From contig CAKMOP010000102.1 in the NCBI GenBank assembly GCA_927910985.1, positions 1 to 7,480 on the forward strand: a stretch of DNA of 7,480 bases, read 5' to 3'. Below the pieces are notes generated by a model. That model had not been told where the DNA came from and did not search any database. It worked only from the letters and a program-made list of their open reading frames with translations. This stretch comes from an uncultured Porphyromonas sp. (GTDB taxonomy: Bacteria; Bacteroidota; Bacteroidia; Bacteroidales; Porphyromonadaceae). Position 1 is the first letter of the stretch; every line of letters starts with the position of its first letter. The translations under genes were made by a program, and so were the position numbers. Positions 1 to 5,125 of the stretch are shown here, in pieces.

Positions 1-1055
1 TCTAAGGAGAAGTCCCGATAGACCCATTCTTCGGCATCAGGATAGTGGAAGCCCAGCCCTTCGACAGAGAGATGAATCGCCCCAGTGAGCTGGATGCTTC
101 GCCCGATCTGCTCGGTCTTGAACTCCAAGAGGTGCGCCAAGCGGTCAAGCGAGCTACGCGAAGCGATGAGCCCCGGCAGAAGGCTGATGAGTGTCGTCAG
201 GGGATTTTGGATGCGGACAACCAGCTGTAGGAAGGAGGTCATCAGCCCGAAGGAGATCGTCCCGCCGTACAGACCACGTGCACTCCACAGGAAGGCCACG
301 AGGTAACCGCAGGAGAATGCCCCCTGCAGGATGAGGTTAGCAAAGACCGAGACAAACGTCTGTCGCTTTACCGCCCCAAGGTACTGACCCTGACGCAGTG
401 AGAGGTGGTCGATGGAGGAGGCTTGGTGCTCGAAGGTGCGGATAACGGTCTGGTTCAGCAGCGACTCTTGGATGTGCGCCGTGATCTCACTCTCCGACTG
501 CTTCATCTCATCGGTGTAGCGGCGCATACGCTTGTAGTAGACCTTACTGAAGACCGCCAAGAGCGGCATCCCAATGCCTAAGATAAGCGCCAGCGGAGGA
601 CTGAAGTAGTACAAGAGACACAGCGCGCCGACGAGCTGCGCCGTGGAGATAATAGCCGAAGGAAGCGCAGAGACGAAGAGTGCAACCAGGCTGTCGGTAT
701 CCTTGAGCATACGCACGACCATATCGCCGCTATGCATCTTCCCCAAGTGCGACCAGCGCGTATAGAGCAGGTGCGCAAAGACCTTGGACTGGACCGCATT
801 GCTCATACGCGCTGCGGTGTAGTTAGAGAGACGGACGGAGATGACGCGGCAGAAGACCTGCAGCGCTAAGGTCAGAACAAGAGCTATCGAATAGGTGTGT
901 ATCGAGCCCCCACGCTGATGGGCAGCGATGTCAATGACGCACTTCGAGAGCCAGATGAAGATCAGATTGGTCGTGACGGTACCGAGACCGAGCAGCAGGA
1001 TCAGGAGGATTCCCCACTTGTGACCGCGCAGTATGAAGCGTATGAGGTCGATCAT
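1..1055 (-). CDS. ABC exporter, membrane domain plus start of ATPase domain (partial, cut by window edge)
   Basis: This is the N-terminal 351 residues of an ABC transporter half-exporter with fused membrane and ATPase domains. The frame is open through position 1. Reading back from the ATG at 1055, the protein begins MIDLIRFILRGHKW and has hydrophobic stretches near residues 15-36, 55-73, 131-152, 154-171, 238-258 and 268-290, the six-helix pattern of the ABC_membrane family. SGDMVVRMLKDTDS (109-122) and the helix around MKQSESEITAHIQESL (184-199) are typical of exporter coupling regions. The ATPase domain starts near residue 328; FHYPDAEEW (336-344) carries the likely A-loop tyrosine, Y338. 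Walker A, signature and Walker B motifs lie outside the window, so ATPase integrity cannot be judged. There is no N-terminal C39 peptidase domain, so it would not cut a leader itself. Its start overlaps the stop of the nucleotidyltransferase gene (ATGA), implying coupled translation. The substrate is unknown; the context suggests a modified peptide, but this is inference. Confidence 0.9.
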   Translation of the reverse strand, partial: MIDLIRFILRGHKWGILLILLLGLGTVTTNLIFIWLSKCVIDIAAHQRGGSIHTYSIALVLTLALQVFCRVISVRLSNYTAARMSNAVQSKVFAHLLYTRWSHLGKMHSGDMVVRMLKDTDSLVALFVSALPSAIISTAQLVGALCLLYYFSPPLALILGIGMPLLAVFSKVYYKRMRRYTDEMKQSESEITAHIQESLLNQTVIRTFEHQASSIDHLSLRQGQYLGAVKRQTFVSVFANLILQGAFSCGYLVAFLWSARGLYGGTISFGLMTSFLQLVVRIQNPLTTLISLLPGLIASRSSLDRLAHLLEFKTEQIGRSIQLTGAIHLSVEGLGFHYPDAEEWVYRDFSL

Positions 1056-2194
1056 CTTCTCCGGCGGATCAGGAGCAAGAGGTGCCCCAAGACGGTACCC
1101 CAGATGATACGCGAAGCGTGAATGGGGGTAATGGAGTAGAGACGACGCGAGCGACGCACCTTGAAGACGAGCTTGCGCCAATTAGTCACCCACTTGCTCT
1201 GTGACTTGATGGGACGCTGGGCAAAACCAAAGTTGCCACTATGCATCACGTCGCGAAGAATATCCTCCGTATGCGGGTCGTACTCAGGAAGTAGTGGGAA
1301 GGGGAAGATATCGGGGGAGACGCGCAGATAGCGGATAGCTGCCTGAGCGAAGAGCTGCATCGGGTAGAAGATATCGAGGTCTTCGGCGTAGCGAAGGACT
1401 TTCTCCCTATCGACCTGCCCCTGGAGCTTGGTCATCATCAGCAGCCAATCGCTATACTGACGGAAGCCTACCCCCCAGTGTAGCCAGTGGAAGAAGAGAT
1501 GAATGAAGACGTAGACGACATTCAGCTCGTGGGGAAGTGTGGCGATGGTATAGTCTCCGTGCTGCTGGGGCACCAAGCTCTGCGTGTCGATGGCCTCACG
1601 GACGAGGGCATCGAAGTAGCGGTTGTGTCGCTTATGATCGAAGAAGACCGCGCGCCCGTGGTTCTCGACGATGGTGCGGCCATAGGTAAAGGCCGTATGT
1701 CCGTAGCGCACTTCAGAGTCTTCGTGAAGCTTGTAGCCCGCCTGCAGCAGGAGGTCGTTGGCGCGCTCATATTCGGCCGCGGAGTGGAATAAGGTATCGA
1801 GGTCTCCCCCCGTACGCAGGTCAGGCGAGGGGTAGAAGGCACCTAAGCCTAACCCCTTGAGGAGGATGAAGGGTAAACCAGCCGCATCGTAGGTCTTCTG
1901 CAGCTCACCTAAGGACTTGGTTAGATAGGCATTTGCCCGACGCGTCAGCTCGATTTCGGAGAAGAGCATCAGGCACATATTGCGACTCGGCAAGGCTTCC
2001 TTGGGGAGCGTCAATATGCGATCACCGACAAAAGCTGACACAGCGTGTGCCTTGGCTAAACGGTGAATACGCCTCCACGAAGACTTGTCCAGCCCCACAA
2101 AATCATCGGGGTTGGGGAGCTCTTCGTGCAGGGCGCAGCTTAGGAGCTTGAGGAACAGCTCCTCATCACGCGTAAGCGGAGCGAGTGTACTCAA
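1052..2194 (-). CDS. NTP_transf_5-type nucleotidyltransferase, 380 aa, TTG start
   Basis: This is a putative nucleotidyltransferase of the uncharacterised NTP_transf_5 family (PF14907), recognised by eye. The family core is visible: FILLKGLGLGAFYPSPDLR (109-127), then GGDLDTLF (129-136). D131 and D133 are the likely metal-binding DxD pair of the polymerase-beta-like fold. ENHG (177-180) sits where family members usually have a DLHWR-like motif, and GVGFRQYSDW (241-250) matches the common GVGLRQxxDW element. The C-terminus has a hydrophobic run (about 362-376) ending in four arginines, which might sit against the membrane. The proposed start is TTG at 2194-2192, which overlaps the upstream PqqD stop as TTGA. 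There is no ATG before residue 73, which is too late to keep the fold, so TTG is favoured. It lies between a PqqD-like gene and an exporter gene. Family members recur in RiPP-type clusters, but the nucleotide and the acceptor are unknown. Confidence 0.88.
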   Translation of the reverse strand: MSTLAPLTRDEELFLKLLSCALHEELPNPDDFVGLDKSSWRRIHRLAKAHAVSAFVGDRILTLPKEALPSRNMCLMLFSEIELTRRANAYLTKSLGELQKTYDAAGLPFILLKGLGLGAFYPSPDLRTGGDLDTLFHSAAEYERANDLLLQAGYKLHEDSEVRYGHTAFTYGRTIVENHGRAVFFDHKRHNRYFDALVREAIDTQSLVPQQHGDYTIATLPHELNVVYVFIHLFFHWLHWGVGFRQYSDWLLMMTKLQGQVDREKVLRYAEDLDIFYPMQLFAQAAIRYLRVSPDIFPFPLLPEYDPHTEDILRDVMHSGNFGFAQRPIKSQSKWVTNWRKLVFKVRRSRRLYSITPIHASRIIWGTVLGHLLLLIRRRR

Positions 2195-2457
2195 TAGATG
2201 ATATCAGCCTCTTTGAGCATTTGTGATAGGAGCTCGACGTCGGCGCGCGCCTGCTCTTGGCTCACTTCGTAGCGATCAGTGAGCAGCTCGACCCAATCTT
2301 CGAGGGTGAAGTCACGCTCACGCACGCTCTGGATGAGGTAGGCGGCACTATCGTTGAGACTCACGGCCTGCGTGTAGTCCAAGTTATCTCCCGAACCAGC
2401 TATCATAATGTACTCATCCGCGATCTTGCGGAGAGAGATATGGTCTTTGATTCTCAT
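2191..2457 (-). CDS. PqqD-family protein (likely peptide-binding RRE domain), 88 aa
   Basis: This is a small stand-alone PqqD-like protein. Its length (88 residues) and motif order fit the family: LRKIADEYIMIA (9-20), forming the beta-strand wing; then SLNDSAAYLIQSV (33-45), the usual LNxTAAxIW helix; then FTLEDWVELLTDRYEVS (50-66); and a final helix RADVELLSQMLKEADII (71-87). Such domains (RiPP recognition elements) bind the leader of a precursor peptide and hand it to a modifying enzyme. That role is known for the family, not shown here. The gene is followed without a gap by the nucleotidyltransferase (TTGA overlap) and then the exporter, so it is probably the first gene of a coupled module. 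It begins 53 bases after the S4-protein gene and may be read through from it. I see no clear -7 promoter in that gap and no precursor peptide gene. Start ATG at 2457. Confidence 0.9.
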   Translation of the reverse strand: MRIKDHISLRKIADEYIMIAGSGDNLDYTQAVSLNDSAAYLIQSVRERDFTLEDWVELLTDRYEVSQEQARADVELLSQMLKEADIIY

Positions 2458-2510
2458 ATAATAGGTGTGATACGTTTGTCGTAAGTAGTCGTCTATCGTC
2501 AGGTCTTCCG

Positions 2511-2930
2511 TCAGTCCCAGTCCTCATCCCAGTCAAAGAGATCCAGGTCTTCGGGCATATCTTCGGCGAACTGGTCCAGGTCACGGCGGTCCTTCTTCGT
2601 AGGACGACCAAGACCTTTGGCGCGGTCGACGAAGCCAGAGATGCGCTGAAGCTCGAGAAGCTCGTACTGCGCTGCTGGCGTCACATTCTCCATAAACTCG
2701 GGGACACGCTTGGCCCCGACACGGCTGGCAAGTAAATCTACGACACGGAAGGAGTATTCGACAGGAGGCTTACGCACTGAGACGATGTCGCCACGCTGGA
2801 CGGTACGTGAGGGCTTGACCGTGACGCCGCCGATGCTGACCCGCCCCTTCTTGCACGCGTCGGTAGCGAGCGAGCGGGTCTTGAATATGCGGACGGCCCA
2901 GAGCCACTTATCTACACGTACATCTCCCAT
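2511..2930 (-). CDS. hslR: S4-domain RNA-binding protein, Hsp15/HslR-like, 139 aa
   Basis: This is a small S4 RNA-binding protein of the Hsp15 family. In Escherichia coli, Hsp15 binds the 50S subunit carrying a stalled nascent chain with tRNA and helps recycle it; the same role is inferred here. The S4 domain occupies about residues 3-60. It opens with VRVDKWLWAVRIFKTRS (4-20), the signature of the family, followed by ACKKGRVSIGGVTVKPSR (25-42) and QRGDIV (45-50). GRPTKKDRRDLDQF (108-121) is the conserved basic tail motif of the Bacteroidota forms, and the protein ends in a very acidic stretch (123-139). The frame stays open upstream to 2993, but I chose the ATG at 2930 because the family starts immediately before the VRxDKWLW motif and because a TATCTTTG promoter element at 2961-2954 would fall inside any longer version. 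It lies 53 bases before the PqqD-like gene. Confidence 0.9.
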   Translation of the reverse strand: MGDVRVDKWLWAVRIFKTRSLATDACKKGRVSIGGVTVKPSRTVQRGDIVSVRKPPVEYSFRVVDLLASRVGAKRVPEFMENVTPAAQYELLELQRISGFVDRAKGLGRPTKKDRRDLDQFAEDMPEDLDLFDWDEDWD

Positions 2931-2953
2931 ACTTTGTCGTAAATATACTACAG

Positions 2954-2961
2954 CAAAGATA
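2954..2961 (-). promoter_or_regulatory. Candidate -7 promoter element for the S4-protein gene
   Basis: Reading the minus strand, TATCTTTG matches the Bacteroidota sigma-ABfr -7 consensus TAnnTTTG exactly. It would place transcription start near 2947, giving a leader of about 17 bases before the ATG at 2930. A TTTG upstream at 2994-2991 is a possible -33 element, but its 29-base gap is longer than the usual roughly 19-21, so the -33 half is unconvincing. This site probably drives hslR and perhaps the downstream PqqD-nucleotidyltransferase-ABC genes. Confidence 0.5.
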
Positions 2962-2995
2962 TGTATTCTATCCGAAGGTACATAAGGAGCCAAAT

Positions 2996-3035
2996 GAGGG
3001 CATAGGGATGCACCAGCAGCGCCCCCCTATGCCTC
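2996..3035 (-). terminator. Hairpin after the glycogen synthase gene, possible terminator
   Basis: Arms at 2996-3007 (GAGGGCATAGGG) and 3025-3035 (CCCTATGCCTC) pair over 11 base pairs with one bulged G and a 17-base loop. It begins 18 bases beyond the glycogen synthase stop and ends before the S4-gene promoter element, where a transcription terminator would be expected. On the minus strand it is followed by ATTTGG, not a good U-tract, so it may instead be a 3'-end-protecting stem or a weak terminator. Confidence 0.45.
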
Positions 3036-3052
3036 ACCTCGGCAGGCCATAG

Positions 3053-4675
3053 CTACTTCATCTGCTCGTAGGCAGCTTCGTAGTGGCGATAGAAGAGCTT
3101 CCAGTCGGCACAGCGTGCCAGTTCGTACGCCTTCTTCCGCTGCTCCTTCTGCTCGTCAGGGCTAAGCGAGAGCTGCCGAGCGATGAGCGAAGAGATCATC
3201 TCTATAGTCTCGGGGATATTGGTATCGGTGCGCTCTACCACGTGTACGGGACGATGCGGAGCGGAGGCAAAGGGCTTGGTCATCTGCTCTTCCTCAGCCC
3301 ACAGGCCGAAGCCTGCCAGCGTCGTGGTGATGGTCGGCACACCATAGCGGATACTCTCCAGGGGAGTATAGCCCCACGGCTCATAGTAGCTGGGGTAAAT
3401 GGTCAGGTCCATCCCCTCCAAAAGGTCGTAGTAACTGAGGTCAAGGATACCATCCAGCCCGTTGAGATAGCAGGGAACGAAGATCACCTTCACGCGCGAG
3501 TCGGCACGATCCAGCCCACGATGGCGGATGTGACAGACGGCACGGTCGTGCTCGGTATTATAGAGCCAGTGGCTGAGCATCGGATATTGTAGGGGGTTGC
3601 TTTGCTCTTCCTGTGGATGCGTCAAGAGGTACTGCAGGTCGGCACGTGGACCGGCTTCCCACGCAGGCACAAGGAGGAAGGCCACGACATCACGCTCCCC
3701 CTGATAGCTTTCAGCGAAGCGGTGCAGCGATTCGATGAAGAGGTCAATCCCCTTATTGCGGTACTCGTAGCGGCCACCGAGGGAAATGAAGAAGGCCTGC
3801 TTCGGGTCAATCGTCTTCCCATAGAGGCGCGAAGCCACAGCCCCGAGGAGCTGGCGCGCCTTCTTGCGCTTGGAGAGCATCGGTGCTGTGAGCGGAGATG
3901 TCCCCACGTGGAAGCCGTTGGGCAAGACTATAGGTTCGCGTCCTAAGAGCTGCTTGGCCTCGCGTGCGGTGAGCTTGCTGACGGTGGCGAAGACGGAGGC
4001 TTCGTGGGCAGCGAGCTTCTCAACCTGATGCTTGGCTTCGACCCCTAATTCGCGAGCCATCTGGTCGCCGTCATAGGCATCCATATAGGTATAGAGATCC
4101 TTGTCATTGCCCGCGATGGAGCGGCCGACAGTCGTAGCGTGGGTGATGAAGAGCGTACGAATCTGCGGAGCGTGCTGTCGCAGATAGAGCAGCCCCATAG
4201 CCGTCTGCCACTCGTTGAAGATAGCGATGGTGCGCTCCTCACTACGCCAAGCAGCGATGCTCTCCATCAGACGCGCCGCAGCGATGGCAAAGAGGCTACT
4301 CTCGTCATAGTCTCCATAGCCCTTGTCGCTCTCCAAAGCATAAGCCTTCCACAGCTCGAAGTAGAGGGTATCCTTCTCCTGCCACAGAGGCTTGAAGTCC
4401 ACGAGTAGGACGGGTGGCTCACCTGCTATTCCCCAGTGCCCCGTACGCACCCTTAGGCCAAGGCTCGGAAGTCCTTCCTCGAGCCAGCCGTGCAACTCGG
4501 GTATATCTCCAGGAATAAAGTCGAGGGGTAAAGCCGCACCTTCCTCAGCGAGGAGGGGGCCGATGAAGCATACCTGATGGGGGTGGTGCTGAGTCATCAC
4601 GTCGGCGCGTGAGGAGAGGACGGTATAGATTCCTCCCATCTTATTGCAGACTTCCCAGCTTGTCTCGAGGATCAT
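3053..4675 (-). CDS. Glycogen synthase, GT3 (eukaryotic-type) family, 540 aa
   Basis: This is a cytoplasmic glycosyltransferase that extends alpha-1,4-glucan chains, by family most likely using UDP-glucose. The N-terminus ETSWEVCNKMGGIYTVLSSR (4-23) is the signature of GT3 enzymes and contains the donor-binding GGIYTVL loop. NEWQTAMGLLYLR (154-166) and FITHATTVGRSIAGN (176-190) follow the fungal and animal glycogen synthase pattern, as do GRYEYRNKGIDLFIESL (301-317) and YYEPWGYTPLE (430-440). In the last of these, E432 and E440 form the retaining-enzyme E-x7-E pair. No key residue is missing, and the length fits the Bacteroidota members, which are shorter than eukaryotic forms because they lack the phosphorylated extensions. 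The start at 4675 is the only ATG that keeps the conserved N-terminus, and a -7 element lies about 80 bases upstream. It stands apart from the downstream S4 gene (122-base gap with a hairpin), so it is probably its own transcription unit. It is not the bacterial GT5 GlgA, so I give no symbol. Confidence 0.95.
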   Translation of the reverse strand: MILETSWEVCNKMGGIYTVLSSRADVMTQHHPHQVCFIGPLLAEEGAALPLDFIPGDIPELHGWLEEGLPSLGLRVRTGHWGIAGEPPVLLVDFKPLWQEKDTLYFELWKAYALESDKGYGDYDESSLFAIAAARLMESIAAWRSEERTIAIFNEWQTAMGLLYLRQHAPQIRTLFITHATTVGRSIAGNDKDLYTYMDAYDGDQMARELGVEAKHQVEKLAAHEASVFATVSKLTAREAKQLLGREPIVLPNGFHVGTSPLTAPMLSKRKKARQLLGAVASRLYGKTIDPKQAFFISLGGRYEYRNKGIDLFIESLHRFAESYQGERDVVAFLLVPAWEAGPRADLQYLLTHPQEEQSNPLQYPMLSHWLYNTEHDRAVCHIRHRGLDRADSRVKVIFVPCYLNGLDGILDLSYYDLLEGMDLTIYPSYYEPWGYTPLESIRYGVPTITTTLAGFGLWAEEEQMTKPFASAPHRPVHVVERTDTNIPETIEMISSLIARQLSLSPDEQKEQRKKAYELARCADWKLFYRHYEAAYEQMK

Positions 4676-4752
4676 AGTCTTAGTATAGTGTAGGTAGTGA
4701 ATAGATCTTGCGATGAGGGCAGCGCCTTATCTACGGCGTCCAACCTCTGTAT

Positions 4753-4760
4753 CAAAGTTA
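4753..4760 (-). promoter_or_regulatory. Candidate -7 promoter element for glycogen synthase
   Basis: On the minus strand, TAACTTTG matches the Bacteroidota -7 consensus TAnnTTTG. Transcription would start near 4746, giving a leader of about 70 bases. No TTTG lies at the ideal upstream distance; a TTTG at 4776-4773 is too close and a TTG at 4785-4783 is only a partial match. Confidence 0.45.
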
Positions 4761-4841
4761 GTCATTCGCCCCCAAACAACCGCAAGAGCGCACAAGAAGC
4801 CACCGAAGGTCGTTGCCGCTCATTAGCCTCGGGGTCACCGA

Positions 4842-4854
4842 CTCCCTTGGGGAG
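4842..4854. repeat. Small inverted repeat CTCCC-TTG-GGGAG
   Basis: This is a perfect 5-base inverted repeat with a 3-base loop, the leftmost stem in the intergenic cluster. On its own it could be chance; it is listed because it continues the CTCC/GGAG theme of the stems to its right. Confidence 0.4.
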
Positions 4855-4874
4855 CCTTACCACAAAGTTCCTCA

Positions 4875-4894
4875 CCTTTCCTCCCGTGGAAAGG
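4875..4894. repeat. Inverted repeat 1, CCTTTCC-TCCCGT-GGAAAGG
   Basis: This is a perfect 7-base inverted repeat with a 6-base centre. Its outline, CTTTCC then a GC-rich centre then GGAAAG, is repeated 46 bases to the right at 4922-4940. It could be an operator half of a pair or an RNA hairpin. A second, overlapping GGAAAG at 4893-4898 gives an alternative partner for the left arm. Confidence 0.65.
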
Positions 4895-4911
4895 AAAGGG
4901 TCGCCACACGA

Positions 4912-4940
4912 GGAAAGGGAACTTTCCATCGGGTGGAAAG
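4912..4940. repeat. Inverted repeat 2 with two alternative pairings of one CTTTCC arm
   Basis: The CTTTCC at 4922-4927 can pair with GGAAAG on its left (4912-4917, with GGAA as a 4-base loop of GNRA type). It can instead pair with GGAAAG on its right (4935-4940), where the stem extends to 7 pairs, CTTTCCA/TGGAAAG, with TCGGG as loop. The two pairings exclude each other. The right-hand form copies the layout of inverted repeat 1. Confidence 0.6.
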
Positions 4941-4954
4941 AGGATAAAGTACGG

Positions 4955-4980
4955 CTCCTTCGAGGAGAAATCCTCCGAAG
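4955..4980. repeat. Bulged hairpin with GAAA tetraloop, plus overlapping small stem
   Basis: Arms CTTCGAGGA (4958-4966) and TCCTCCGAAG (4971-4980) form nine base pairs with one bulged C (4976), closed by GAAA (4967-4970), a stable GNRA loop. An alternative, shorter stem, CTCCT-TCG-AGGAG (4955-4967), would use the same left arm. The stable loop form exists only if the plus strand is transcribed here. Confidence 0.55.
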
Positions 4981-5041
4981 AAAAGCCTCCTCCGTGGAGC
5001 GCTGACAGCATCGAGCCAAGGAGCAAACCTATCAAAAGCCT

Positions 5042-5049
5042 TATCTTTG
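5042..5049 (+). promoter_or_regulatory. Candidate -7 promoter element for the TonB receptor operon
   Basis: TATCTTTG matches the Bacteroidota -7 consensus TAnnTTTG and is identical to the element proposed for the S4-protein gene. Transcription would begin near 5056, leaving a leader of about 70 bases to the ATG at 5126. I see no TTTG at the expected -33 distance, so the promoter may be weak or need an activator. Confidence 0.5.
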
Positions 5050-5060
5050 TAGTTCCACAG

Positions 5061-5070
5061 CTGGTACCAG
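5061..5070. promoter_or_regulatory. Perfect 10-base palindrome CTGGTACCAG near the predicted transcription start
   Basis: This perfect palindrome lies about 5-15 bases downstream of the predicted start of the TonB receptor transcript. This is a position where a bound repressor would block transcription. With only ten bases it may be chance; I do not recognise a known operator. Confidence 0.3.
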
Positions 5071-5125
5071 AGAGACTCCCTTCCAATGGGTGTTCACCCT
5101 CCGACAACCAACTGAAACCAACTCG

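Larger units (their letters stand above)
4676..5125. other. Divergent intergenic region with clustered inverted repeats
   Basis: This 450-base stretch separates two divergent genes, glycogen synthase on the minus strand and the TonB receptor on the plus strand. Short open frames cross it on both strands, but none has a recognisable domain, signal peptide or plausible composition, so I treat it as non-coding. It holds a promoter candidate facing each way and, between them (about 4842-4999), a run of purine/pyrimidine-rich inverted repeats built on CTTTCC/GGAAAG and CTCC/GGAG. I looked for a cobalamin riboswitch because of the downstream BtuB/BtuG-like genes and found no convincing B12 box. Confidence 0.7.

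Noticed and set aside
2458..2510. Hidden precursor peptide gene upstream of the PqqD gene
   Set aside because: The gap is only 53 bases and contains no plausible start-to-stop peptide.
2931..2993. N-terminal extension of the S4 protein (MAPYVPSDRIHIF...)
   Set aside because: It would overlap the candidate promoter, and the family begins right before the VRVDKWLW motif, so the ATG at 2930 is the better start.
3083..3592. A 169-codon plus-strand open frame across the glycogen synthase gene
   Set aside because: The opposite strand encodes the conserved GT3 catalytic region; this frame shows no family features.
4740..4870. Possible cobalamin riboswitch (stretches such as GCCACCGAAGG and GGGGTCACCG)
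   Set aside because: The conserved B12-box and the ordered core elements are not there; the resemblance is only a few GC-rich words.
4842..4999. Possible CRISPR array
   Set aside because: The repeated words are short, unevenly spaced and degenerate; there are no constant-length direct repeats with unique spacers.
5090..5125. Twelve-residue upstream extension of the TonB receptor from a GTG
   Set aside because: It places polar residues before the signal peptide; the ATG at 5126 gives a standard signal peptide.
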